Assembly: GCA_937891165.1 (NCBI GenBank)
Contig: CALAEX010000127.1
Location: 1 to 25,738, forward strand
DNA: 25,738 bases
Source of the DNA: an uncultured Lachnospiraceae bacterium
GTDB taxonomy: Bacteria > Bacillota > Clostridia > Lachnospirales > Lachnospiraceae
Direction: 5' to 3'
Under the pieces are notes generated by a model, which was given only the letters and a program-made list of their open reading frames with translations, made no database searches and was not told where the DNA came from. This document shows, piece after piece, positions 6,274 through 14,176 of the stretch. A program made the position numbers and the translations under genes. Position 1 is the first letter of the stretch, and each line of letters opens with the position of its first letter.

Positions 6274-7218
6274 TTAATTCATATAAATTAAGTGATCTTG
6301 TGGTTTTTTGGTCAATTCAATTTTCTTTAAATAAAGCACTGGACCTTCGCCTTCATATTCTTTATAATATTCACATTTAATCTGTGCAGTTACTTTAACC
6401 CACTCTCGCATTTTAAAGTAATTTGCCTGCTCTCCTTTACAAAGGAAACCAATAAAAGTAATATCATCTGCACAACAAGTCATTGCGAAACGTCCTGGTA
6501 CAAAAGTTCCTTTTGGAAGTTCTTTACCACGATACACCATTGCTGTGAATTCTACTGTCTTTCCTTCATACTTTTTAGGCTCATCTAAAGCATCTAAATA
6601 AAAAATACCATAGTCATCATCTTCAATCGAAATGACAGATGCTTCCATATCATAAGGAAGTTCTATTTCATCCTCAATGCCATCTTCTCCATCTACAGAT
6701 TCAAATACGATTTGTGCTCTACGATTTAACGCTTTAATGGACTTACGAAATGTATTTTTCTTTGTATTTGCACTGCAACGATTAAAAATAACTAATTCTG
6801 TAGAAGCAATTTGCTCCATCATCATCTGACGCATATTGCTCATATAGGTTTCAAATGTAGTGGCATCTACCGTCGTAATCATTTGTGCCAATTCCCAACC
6901 CTTTGGAAAACCATTTTCTAAAAATTTAGATACGCTCCAAGTACCATTAAATTCAATGACTACTTTTTCTGGTTTATATGTCTTTTTTAACTCCATAAGA
7001 AATCTTGGATTGAAATCTTCTTCTTCCTCTACAGAAATAATAGACACATTTTTTCCTGCTAGTAATACTTCATCATATTCTTCTTCGCCTTCTTCGCAAA
7101 GAACTAATAATGTTTTTTCTCCATCTAAAAATTCACTATCTTCTAATGTATCTTTTAAAAATGTCGTTTTTCCACTATCTAAAAAACCTGTAATTAAGTA
7201 AATAGGTACCATATCCAT
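6274..7218 (-). CDS. CobW/G3E-type GTPase fused to a DUF1980 (YcgQ)-like C-terminal domain
   Basis: The N-terminal about 190 residues are a CobW-type P-loop GTPase with Walker A GFLDSGKTTF (11-20). The guanine-specificity loop is unusual (FNRCS instead of NKxD), and the CxCC metal motif of CobW chaperones is missing. The C-terminal part (about 200-300: VEFTAMVYRGKELPKGTF, RFAMTCCADDITFIGF) resembles the conserved core of the DUF1980/YcgQ proteins, which often pair with a permease and a CobW protein. The start is supported by AGGAAGG 5 nt before ATG 7218. It is 25 bp downstream of the His-rich CobW gene, in one operon. Likely role: metal handling or delivery; metal and partner unknown. Confidence 0.8.
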   Translation of the reverse strand: MDMVPIYLITGFLDSGKTTFLKDTLEDSEFLDGEKTLLVLCEEGEEEYDEVLLAGKNVSIISVEEEEDFNPRFLMELKKTYKPEKVVIEFNGTWSVSKFLENGFPKGWELAQMITTVDATTFETYMSNMRQMMMEQIASTELVIFNRCSANTKKNTFRKSIKALNRRAQIVFESVDGEDGIEDEIELPYDMEASVISIEDDDYGIFYLDALDEPKKYEGKTVEFTAMVYRGKELPKGTFVPGRFAMTCCADDITFIGFLCKGEQANYFKMREWVKVTAQIKCEYYKEYEGEGPVLYLKKIELTKKPQDHLIYMN

Positions 7219-7243
7219 CTATTCTTTCCTTCCTTGTCTCTAT

Positions 7244-8395
7244 TTAACAAGAAAAAGCTTGTGCTAACGCATCTTCCTTCAAATCTGTACCAATCACACA
7301 AAGTCTTCCTGTATAATCTGCCATACCTTCTCTTACTTCATATTCACCAGGAACTAAATCAAAATAAATCCAGTGACCATCTATTCCTGCAACCATACCT
7401 TTTGCACGTAAAATTGTACCAAATTCATTTGTTTCTGCTAATTTTACAAGCACTGCTTCAATTTCTTCCTTTGTATACTTATGAGGAGTTTCCTTACCCC
7501 AACTTGTAAATACTTCATCTGCATGATGATGTCCTTCATGTCCATGGCATCCGCAAGTACATTCTTCGCCATGTTCATGATGATGATGCTCATGGTGATG
7601 ATGATGTTCATGCTCCTCATGCCCATGACAGCCACAAGTGCATTCTTCGCCATGTTCATGATGATGATGATGTTCATGCTCCTCATGCCCATGACAACCA
7701 CAAGTACATTCTTCGCCATGTTCATGATGATGCTCATGGTGGTGATGATGTTCATGGTGATGCTTCATTTCTTCTAACATTTCTTCTTCAAAGCTTGTCT
7801 TTTTTTCCATCGCAGAAAGTACAAGACTTGCTTCTAACTCATCCCAAGGCGTTGTAATAATCGCAGCATCTGCATTATGTTCTTTTAATAAAGCTACTAC
7901 CTGCTCTAATTTATCCTGTTTTACATTTTGAGTACGGCTTAAAATAATGGTCTTGGCACTTTCTACCTGATTATTAAAGAATTCACCAAAATTTTTCATA
8001 TAAATTTTAGCTTTGGAAGCATCTACTACCGCACTAAAAGAATTTAAGGTAGCATCGCCAAGCTCTGCCTGTACATCTTGTACTGCTTTTATTACATCAG
8101 ATAACTTACCAACACCAGATGGCTCAATAATAATACGGTCTGGGTGAAAACGCTCTACCACTTCCTTTAAAGACTTGCCAAAATCTCCAACTAAAGAACA
8201 ACAAATACAACCAGAATTCATTTCTGTAATTTCAATTCCAGCATCTTTTAAAAATCCACCATCAATTCCAATTTCACCAAACTCATTCTCAATTAGAACT
8301 ACCTTTTCTCCTTGAAATGCACCATCTAATAACTTTTTAATTAATGTAGTCTTTCCTGCTCCTAAAAAGCCTGAAATAATATCAATCTTTGTCAT
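7244..8395 (-). CDS. CobW-family GTPase metallochaperone with His/Cys-rich insert
   Basis: COG0523-type GTPase thought to deliver a transition metal, often zinc, to client proteins. Walker A is GFLGAGKTT at about 9-17, and the family metal-binding motif GCICC is at 63-67. Switch residues lie in IIIEPSGVG, and the specificity loop reads SRTQ instead of SKTD/NKTD. Residues 212-291 form a His/Cys-rich insert with three copies of ECTCGCHGHE (starting near 229, 251 and 278) joined by runs of His and Glu, presumably a metal reservoir or sensor. The CobW C-terminal domain follows (about 297-383). 383 aa. AAGGAG lies 12 nt before ATG 8395, rather far. A strong promoter is at 8453-8481. Metal identity not shown by sequence. 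Confidence 0.9.
   Translation of the reverse strand: MTKIDIISGFLGAGKTTLIKKLLDGAFQGEKVVLIENEFGEIGIDGGFLKDAGIEITEMNSGCICCSLVGDFGKSLKEVVERFHPDRIIIEPSGVGKLSDVIKAVQDVQAELGDATLNSFSAVVDASKAKIYMKNFGEFFNNQVESAKTIILSRTQNVKQDKLEQVVALLKEHNADAAIITTPWDELEASLVLSAMEKKTSFEEEMLEEMKHHHEHHHHHEHHHEHGEECTCGCHGHEEHEHHHHHEHGEECTCGCHGHEEHEHHHHHEHHHHEHGEECTCGCHGHEGHHHADEVFTSWGKETPHKYTKEEIEAVLVKLAETNEFGTILRAKGMVAGIDGHWIYFDLVPGEYEVREGMADYTGRLCVIGTDLKEDALAQAFSC
7523..7762 (-). repeat. In-frame tandem repeats coding the His/Cys-rich insert
   Basis: Imperfect DNA repeats with unit spacing of about 66 and 81 bp, rich in CAT/GAA/CAC codons, lying wholly inside the CobW gene. The spacing is a multiple of three, so copy number could change by recombination or slippage without breaking the frame. 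Confidence 0.85.
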
Positions 8396-8452
8396 ATCTT
8401 ACTCTAACTCCTTTCTAAACAAACGAACAAAAACCATAAAATCCATTCCCTA

Positions 8453-8481
8453 AGTATATGCTTTCTCTGCTTTAATGTCAA
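8453..8481 (-). promoter_or_regulatory. Promoter of the CobW operon
   Basis: On the minus strand TTGACA (8481-8476), 17-bp spacer, TATACT (8458-8453). Expected start near 8446, about 50 nt before ATG 8395. Confidence 0.7.
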
Positions 8482-8504
8482 GGTTTTCGAAAGATGAAAA
8501 CCTT
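8480..8504. promoter_or_regulatory. Inverted repeat between divergent promoters, possible operator
   Basis: Perfect 9-bp arms AAGGTTTTC / GAAAACCTT with a 7-bp centre. The ends touch the -35 elements of both the CobW promoter (minus) and the rqcH promoter (plus), so a bound protein could affect both. It does not match a Zur or Fur box that I know. As RNA it could also form a hairpin. Function is inference. Confidence 0.4.
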
Positions 8505-8531
8505 GCTTATTTTCTTTTTTCGTACTATAAT
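8503..8531 (+). promoter_or_regulatory. Promoter of rqcH and the PHP gene
   Basis: TTGCTT (8503-8508), 17-bp spacer, TATAAT (8526-8531). Expected start near 8538; AGGAGG and ATG 8566 follow. Confidence 0.6.
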
Positions 8532-8565
8532 AGGATAAATTTTAAGAAAAAGGAGGATTACAATT

Positions 8566-10335
8566 ATGGCATTTGATGGTATCGTAATTGCAAATCTTGC
8601 AAAAGAATTAAATGAACTGCTCTCTGGCGGTCGTATTTTAAAAGTTGCCCAACCAGAAAAGGACGAATTAATCCTTTCCATCAAGCAGTATGAAACATAT
8701 AAATTATTTTTATCGGCGGATGCTTCTCTTCCCTTAGTATATCTGACCGATACTACGAAACCAAACCCTCTAACTGCACCAAATTTTTGTATGCTTCTTA
8801 GAAAGCATTTCAATAGTGCAAGGATTATTTCTATTACACAACCAAGCCTAGAACGAAGCTTAGACATTAAAATTGAACATTTAGATGAAATCGGGGACTT
8901 AAAAATCAAACATCTCATTATTGAAATTATGGGCAAGCATAGCAATATTATTCTATGTGACGAAAACTATATCATTGTAGATAGTATCAAACATATTTCT
9001 GGTTTTGTTAGTTCTGTTAGAGAAGTGCTCCCGGGACGTAGTTACTTTCTTCCACAAACTGTAGAAAAAGCAAATCCTCTCACACTAACTTTAGAAGAAC
9101 TAAACCAATATGTACTAACTAAACCTCTTCCACTTGCGAAAGCTCTTTACACTGGTTTAACTGGTATTAGTCCATTGATGGCAGAAGAACTCTGTCACCG
9201 TGCTAGTCTTTCTTCAGAGATTCCAGCAAATACGCTTTCGGAAGACTTTGGTTTACATTTGTATAAAGTAATCGAACGTTTTATGACTTTAGTAAAAGAA
9301 GGTACCTTCTCTGCTTGTATTGTTTTTAAAGATACTGCTCCTCTGGAATTTTCTTCGATTCCACTTACTTGTTACGAAGAACACTTATCAGAAGACATGG
9401 AAATTCAATATTTTGATTCTATTTCCACCGTTTTAGAAGAATATTATGCAAAGAAAAATCAAATGACTAGAATACGCCAAAAATCCACAGATTTACGCCG
9501 TATTGTCAATACAACGATTGAACGAGAAGCAAAAAAATATGACTTGCAAACAAAACAATTAAAGGACACCGAAAAAAGAGAAACTTATCGAATCTATGGA
9601 GAACTCATTACTGCGTATGGTTATGGTGTGGAAGCTGGGGCAAAATCTATGCAAGCACTGAATTATTATACCAATGAAGAAATTACGATTCCTTTAGATG
9701 CTACCATTCCTCCAATGGAAAATGCAAAGAAATACTTTGAAAAATATAATAAATGTAAACGTACACACGAAGCACTCTCCGTTTACATTAAAGAAACAAA
9801 AGAAGCTCTTGATTACATGGAAACAGTCCGTCTTTCCTTAGACCTTGCTCTCACCGAAGACGACTTAAACGCCATTAAAGAAGAATTAATTCAAAGTGGA
9901 TATTTACGCCGTCATATTGAAAAGAATGGAAAGAAAAAACAACAAAAAGTGAAATTAAAAAATACTCCATTACATTATGTATCTTCGGATGGTTATCACT
10001 TATATGTTGGAAAAAATAATTTACAAAATGACGAACTCACTTTCCAATTTGCTACGAATGCTGATTGGTGGTTTCATGCCAAAGGAATCCCTGGCTCTCA
10101 TGTTATTTTAAAAGCAGATGGAAAAGAAATTCCAGACCGCACCTATGAAGAAGCTGCTGCACTTGCTGCATACTACTCTAAAGGTCGTGATAACGATAAA
10201 GTAGAAATTGATTATATTGAAAAGAAACAAGTAAAAAAGCCTGCCGGAGCAAAACCAGGATTTGTTGTCTATTACACAAACTACTCTATGATGGCAATTC
10301 CAGATATCTCTACATTAACTTTAGTTTCTGAGTAA
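8566..10335 (+). CDS. rqcH: RqcH, Rqc2-homologue/NFACT-family ribosome quality-control factor
   Basis: 589 aa, full length for the FbpA/NFACT family. In Firmicutes RqcH binds split 50S subunits carrying stalled peptidyl-tRNA and directs addition of a C-terminal alanine tail that marks the product for degradation. The N-terminal NFACT-N domain begins MAFDGIVIANLAKEL and includes APNFCMLLRKHF; a charged coiled-coil middle (about 290-440) follows; the NFACT-R domain (about 450-560) has DWWFHAKGIPGSHVIL. Older annotation often calls it a fibronectin-binding protein. Good ribosome binding site AGGAGG 9 nt before ATG. The next gene starts 20 bp downstream, so they are probably one transcript. Confidence 0.95.
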   Translation: MAFDGIVIANLAKELNELLSGGRILKVAQPEKDELILSIKQYETYKLFLSADASLPLVYLTDTTKPNPLTAPNFCMLLRKHFNSARIISITQPSLERSLDIKIEHLDEIGDLKIKHLIIEIMGKHSNIILCDENYIIVDSIKHISGFVSSVREVLPGRSYFLPQTVEKANPLTLTLEELNQYVLTKPLPLAKALYTGLTGISPLMAEELCHRASLSSEIPANTLSEDFGLHLYKVIERFMTLVKEGTFSACIVFKDTAPLEFSSIPLTCYEEHLSEDMEIQYFDSISTVLEEYYAKKNQMTRIRQKSTDLRRIVNTTIEREAKKYDLQTKQLKDTEKRETYRIYGELITAYGYGVEAGAKSMQALNYYTNEEITIPLDATIPPMENAKKYFEKYNKCKRTHEALSVYIKETKEALDYMETVRLSLDLALTEDDLNAIKEELIQSGYLRRHIEKNGKKKQQKVKLKNTPLHYVSSDGYHLYVGKNNLQNDELTFQFATNADWWFHAKGIPGSHVILKADGKEIPDRTYEEAAALAAYYSKGRDNDKVEIDYIEKKQVKKPAGAKPGFVVYYTNYSMMAIPDISTLTLVSE

Positions 10336-10355
10336 TAGTATAGAAAGGATACCTT

Positions 10356-11186
10356 ATGATAACCGCTGATTACCATACCCATTGTAATTTTTCTACTGAC
10401 TCTGATAGCACTGCAAACTCTATGGTACTTGGAGCAATAGAAAAAGGATTAACTCACTTTTGCCTTACTGACCATATGGATTTGGATTACCCAAACACGA
10501 CAAAAGAACAACCATTATTTGAATTTCATCCAAAAAACTACTTTGAAACCTTAACGCCATTACAAGAACTTTATAAAGATAAACTAGAGTTTTCTATTGG
10601 TATTGAATTTGGACTCCGCCCAAATCGAACTGACTTAAATAACGCTATGTACCAGCTACTTGCCGAGTATCCTTTTGACTTTGCACTCGGTTCGATTCAC
10701 CTATTGGATAACGAAGACCCCTACTATGAAAGCTACTGGAATGGACACACTTCCTCAAAAAATATTTTAATCAATTATTTTAACCACTTACTTCACTCCA
10801 TTCAACAATTCGATGGCTTTGATTCACTAGGACACCTCGATTATATTATCCGCTATATTCCAAACTTTTGTGGAACAAAAGATTATTCCTATAAAGAATA
10901 TAAAGAAGTCATTGATGAAATTTTAAAACTTTTAATTCAAAAAAATAAAGCCCTAGAAATCAATACAAAAGGACTGATTTCAGGACTCTCCTGCTTCCAC
11001 CCAAAACTAGAAATTTTAACACACTACCTAGAACTTGGCGGAACACTCCTAACCATTGGCTCAGACGCACATAACCCAAACGCCATCGCCACCGAGTTTA
11101 AACAAACAGAAGAACTATTACGCTCTTGTGGCATCAAAGGATATTATATTTACAAAAACCACCAACCACACTTTATTTCCTTCTAA
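10356..11186 (+). CDS. PHP-domain phosphoesterase, histidinol-phosphatase (HisJ/HisK) type
   Basis: 276 aa, a normal length for this type. PHP motifs are seen in order: DYHTHCNFSTDSD near the N-terminus, LTDHMD, GIEFGLRPN, LGSIHLLD, GHLDYI and GSDAHNP, which together supply the His, Asp and Glu ligands of a multinuclear metal site. The family includes histidinol-phosphatase of histidine synthesis, but no his genes are nearby and the neighbour is rqcH, so another phosphate ester is also possible. AAAGGA precedes ATG 10356. Codons are ordinary. It converges on glf across a structured intergenic element. Confidence 0.85.
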   Translation: MITADYHTHCNFSTDSDSTANSMVLGAIEKGLTHFCLTDHMDLDYPNTTKEQPLFEFHPKNYFETLTPLQELYKDKLEFSIGIEFGLRPNRTDLNNAMYQLLAEYPFDFALGSIHLLDNEDPYYESYWNGHTSSKNILINYFNHLLHSIQQFDGFDSLGHLDYIIRYIPNFCGTKDYSYKEYKEVIDEILKLLIQKNKALEINTKGLISGLSCFHPKLEILTHYLELGGTLLTIGSDAHNPNAIATEFKQTEELLRSCGIKGYYIYKNHQPHFISF

Positions 11187-11226
11187 ACATTACATTTAGA
11201 AAGCCTACTTTTCTTGGTATCTTCTA

Positions 11227-11402
11227 GGACACGCTTTCGCTCGTGGCGAAACGGAACACTCAAACGTTTTACTCTAATTGGGATGCTAAGAAGGACCGTA
11301 AAGAGACGTTCGTACTTAGCGAGGTCTTTTCGAGCTTAGTACGGCTACGTCTCGTCCCGAGCGAAAGCGTGTCCGACAAGCATCCCAACTAGAGTAAACG
11401 TT
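11227..11402. repeat. Structured intergenic element with interleaved long inverted repeats
   Basis: This element fills most of the 227-bp gap between the convergent PHP and glf genes and is clearly more GC-rich than its surroundings. Arm A (11227-11243) is a perfect 17-bp inverted match to A' (11358-11374). Arm B (11263-11287) matches B' (11379-11402) with one single-base gap and one substitution. The order A-B-A'-B' means the two pairings cross (a pseudoknot or two alternative folds). Between them is a nested stem: 11293-11296 with 11354-11357, 11303-11308 with 11348-11353, and 11311-11320 with 11334-11343 (9 of 10 pairs). A short alternative hairpin, TTTCGC/GCGAAA at 11235-11251, competes with A. 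There is no ORF and no U-run terminator. It could be a structured RNA or a small repeated palindromic element; I do not recognise it. Confidence 0.65.
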
Positions 11403-11413
11403 ATCATGATGAA

Positions 11414-12535
11414 CTAAATTTCTCCTAATTCTTGCTCCACACAGCAAAGTGCCTTCTCAATCACCTGATGCATATCAAAATATTGATACATTCCAAGGCG
11501 ACCTCCAAAAATAACCTTATCCTGTCCTTTTGCAAGTTCTTGATACTTTGCAAACAACTGATTATTCTTTTCATCATTCATTGGATAATATGGTTCATCC
11601 CCTTTATTCCAAGTCGCTGGATACTCTCTTGTAATTACCGTTTTTGGATTCACTTTCCCATTTTGACAACCAAATTCAAAATGTTTATGCTCAATTACTC
11701 TTGTATATGGAACTTCATACTCTGTATAGTTTACTACAGCATTTCCCTGATAATTTTCTTCTTCCAACAGTTCTGTTTCAAACCGCAAACTACGATATTC
11801 TAGTGTTCCATAACAATAATCAAAGTACTCATCTATCATACCAGTAAATACTATTTTTTCTGCCTGTGCTTCTAACTGTTCTCTATTGACAAAAAAATCA
11901 GTATTTAATTGTACTTCTATTCCTTCTAACATCTTTTCTACTAATTTTGTATAGCCACCTATTGGAATTCCTTGATACAAATCATTAAAATAATTGTTGT
12001 CATATACAAAACGTACAGGAAGTCGTTTAATAATAAAAGCTGGAAGTTCTGTTGCCTTTCTTCCCCATTGTTTTTCGGTATAACCTTTGACAAGCTTTTC
12101 ATAAATGTCACGACCCACCAAACGAATTGCCTGTTCCTCTAAATTCTTTGGTTCTGTAATACCTGCTTCTTTTATCTGTTCTTCTATTTTTGCCTTTGCT
12201 TGCTCTGGGGTTATCACACCCCACATTTTCTGAAATGTATTCATATTGAATGGCATATTATATAATTCATCTTTATATCTTGCTACAGGTGCATTTGTAT
12301 AACGATTAAATTCTGCAAACTGCTGTACATAATCCCATATTTTTTTATTGGAAGTATGGAAAATATGTGCTCCGTACTTATGTACTTGAATACCTTCCAC
12401 TTCCTCCGTATAAATATTTCCTGCTATATATGGTCTTTTATCAATAACAAGTACTTTTTTCCCTGCTTTCTTTGCTTCATGTGCAAAAACAGCACCAAAT
12501 AACCCTGCACCAACTATTACATAATCGTATTTCAT
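11414..12535 (-). CDS. glf: UDP-galactopyranose mutase
   Basis: Flavoenzyme converting UDP-galactopyranose to UDP-galactofuranose, the donor for galactofuranose in surface glycans. The N-terminal FAD-binding motif is VIVGAGLFGAVFAHEA, followed by VIDKRPYIAGN and GAHIFHTSN, typical of bacterial Glf, and EKQWGR and the C-terminal FGGRLGMYQYFDMHQVI. 373 aa from ATG 12535, which begins the conserved MKYDYVIVGAG and follows a GAAGGA/GAGGA region; the longer reading to 12586 would overlap mnmA. It lies 38 bp after mnmA on the same strand. Its function is unrelated to sulfur transfer, so this may be a fortuitous operon tail. Confidence 0.95.
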   Translation of the reverse strand: MKYDYVIVGAGLFGAVFAHEAKKAGKKVLVIDKRPYIAGNIYTEEVEGIQVHKYGAHIFHTSNKKIWDYVQQFAEFNRYTNAPVARYKDELYNMPFNMNTFQKMWGVITPEQAKAKIEEQIKEAGITEPKNLEEQAIRLVGRDIYEKLVKGYTEKQWGRKATELPAFIIKRLPVRFVYDNNYFNDLYQGIPIGGYTKLVEKMLEGIEVQLNTDFFVNREQLEAQAEKIVFTGMIDEYFDYCYGTLEYRSLRFETELLEEENYQGNAVVNYTEYEVPYTRVIEHKHFEFGCQNGKVNPKTVITREYPATWNKGDEPYYPMNDEKNNQLFAKYQELAKGQDKVIFGGRLGMYQYFDMHQVIEKALCCVEQELGEI

Positions 12536-12573
12536 TTTCCTCATTCCTTCAATACTTTGAATTTTTTTATTCC

Positions 12574-13656
12574 TTATCTTTCGCATCCTAAAATTGTGCC
12601 ACCACCTACAACAATATCCCCATCATACCATACGACAGCTTGTCCTGGTGTAATTGCTCTTTGTGGTTCTTCAAATGTTACTTTTACTATATCTTCATCA
12701 ACTAACTCAATGACCGCCCTAGAACCTTTATGATTATAACGTATTTTTGCCATTACTTCCATTGGTTCATCCAACGTTTCTATTGACATAAAATTCAATC
12801 GATTTGCATACAACACATCAGAAAACAATTCATCATTAGAAGCTAAGACCACTTCATTCGTTTCTGGTCTAATTTCTTTTACAAAAGTTCGTGCCCCAAG
12901 TGCTATTCCAAGTCCCTTTCTCTGACCTACAGTATAATGAACAATTCCTTTGTGCTTTCCTAATATTTCTCCTGCTGTATTGACAAAATTTCCGATTGGA
13001 AACCTATTTCCTGTATATTGTTCAATAAATCCCGCATAATCATTATCAGGAACAAAACAAATCTCCATACTATCTGGTTTATTTGCTACTAAAAGCCCTA
13101 TGTTTTCTGCTATTTTTCGGATTTCTTCCTTGGAATATTCCCCTACTGGCATCAACGTATGTTCTAACTGTTCTTGTGTCAAATTATATAAGGCATAGGT
13201 TTGGTCTTTCGCATCCGTAATAGATTTTTGCAATGCATATCTTCCATTATCGAGTTTTACAATACGAGAATAGTGTCCTGTTGCAATCCCATCTGCTCCA
13301 ATGGCTCTTGCTCTATGATACAACGACTCCCATTTCACATAACGATTACAAGCAATACAAGGATTTGGTGTTCTTCCTGCCATATATTCTGCTACAAAAT
13401 AACCAATGACTGCTTCTTTAAATTCAGAACGAAAATTCATCACATAATATGGAATTCCTAACATTTGTGCTACTCTTCTAGCATCTTCTACCGCAGAAAG
13501 TCCACAACAGCCACCATTTTCTTCTTGTATACTATTTTCTTCTTCCTGCCAAATTTGCATTGTCACACCGATTACTTCATGCCCAGCTTCTTTTAATAAA
13601 TATGCTGCTACCGAAGAATCCACTCCTCCTGACAAACCTACGACTATTTTTGCCAT
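12574..13656 (-). CDS. mnmA: tRNA-specific 2-thiouridylase MnmA
   Basis: Cytoplasmic enzyme that thiolates U34 of tRNA-Lys, -Glu and -Gln using ATP and a persulfide passed from a cysteine desulfurase. The PP-loop SGGVDSSV is at 9-16, the catalytic cysteine pair is Cys100 (TPNPCIACN, with Cys103) and Cys200 (SMEICFVPDND), and the Firmicutes/E. coli length is right (360 aa). It follows iscU by 24 bp in the iscR-iscS-iscU-mnmA operon, consistent with IscS as the sulfur donor. Confidence 0.97.
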   Translation of the reverse strand: MAKIVVGLSGGVDSSVAAYLLKEAGHEVIGVTMQIWQEEENSIQEENGGCCGLSAVEDARRVAQMLGIPYYVMNFRSEFKEAVIGYFVAEYMAGRTPNPCIACNRYVKWESLYHRARAIGADGIATGHYSRIVKLDNGRYALQKSITDAKDQTYALYNLTQEQLEHTLMPVGEYSKEEIRKIAENIGLLVANKPDSMEICFVPDNDYAGFIEQYTGNRFPIGNFVNTAGEILGKHKGIVHYTVGQRKGLGIALGARTFVKEIRPETNEVVLASNDELFSDVLYANRLNFMSIETLDEPMEVMAKIRYNHKGSRAVIELVDEDIVKVTFEEPQRAITPGQAVVWYDGDIVVGGGTILGCER

Positions 13657-13680
13657 GCCTGTATCCTTCCTTAAAAATTT

Positions 13681-14124
13681 CTAATATTCTTCTGCTTCTT
13701 CTTCCTCATCCTCATGGATGTCGCTCTTTGGTTTTTCTAAACCTTCAATTTTAATTCCATGCTTCTGGGCATAATCCCAAAGTGCTGCATGAATTGCTTC
13801 TTCTGCTAAAAGAGAACAATGTACTTTCACTGGTGGAAGTCCATCTAATGCTTCCATTACTGCTTTATTTGTCACTTGCAATGCTTCATAAACCGTTTTT
13901 CCTTTTACGAGTTCGGTTGCCATACTACTTGTAGCAACTGCTGCCCCACAGCCAAATGTTTTAAATTTTACATCTTGAATTATCTGATTTTCATCAATAT
14001 CCAAGTAAATTCTCATAATATCGCCACACTTTGCATTTCCAACTGTACCTATACCACTTGCATTCTCAATTTCTCCTACGTTTCTTGGATTTGTAAAATG
14101 ATCCATAACTTTTTCTGAGTACAT
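13681..14124 (-). CDS. iscU: Fe-S cluster assembly scaffold, IscU/NifU type
   Basis: Scaffold on which [2Fe-2S]/[4Fe-4S] clusters are built with sulfur from IscS. The three ligand Cys are at 33 (NAKCGD, with the conserved Asp35), 59 (TFGCGAAVA) and 103 (VHCSLLAEEAI). 147 aa, longer than the core domain because of an acidic Glu-rich tail (DIHEDEEEEAEEY), an ornament of unknown role. 53 bp separate it from the iscS end. The ribosome binding site is weak (AGAAAAG). Confidence 0.95.
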   Translation of the reverse strand: MYSEKVMDHFTNPRNVGEIENASGIGTVGNAKCGDIMRIYLDIDENQIIQDVKFKTFGCGAAVATSSMATELVKGKTVYEALQVTNKAVMEALDGLPPVKVHCSLLAEEAIHAALWDYAQKHGIKIEGLEKPKSDIHEDEEEEAEEY

Positions 14125-14176
14125 TTTCTTTTCTTACACAACAACTGTGTGCATTTTCCTTTCTTTAATCTATTTT

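Noticed and set aside
7523..7762. Possible CRISPR-like or regulatory tandem array
   Set aside because: The repeats are in frame, vary in spacing by multiples of three and code a metal-binding insert; there are no spacers or cas genes.
7444..7777. Met-rich or Ile-rich open frames on both strands in the repeat region
   Set aside because: They are shadows of the His/Cys repeats of the CobW gene; the low-complexity translations follow from the CAT/GAT-rich DNA.
11181..11201. Hairpin over the PHP stop codon as a terminator
   Set aside because: A 7-bp AT-rich stem (TTCTAAA/TTTAGAA) without a U-run; too weak to call.
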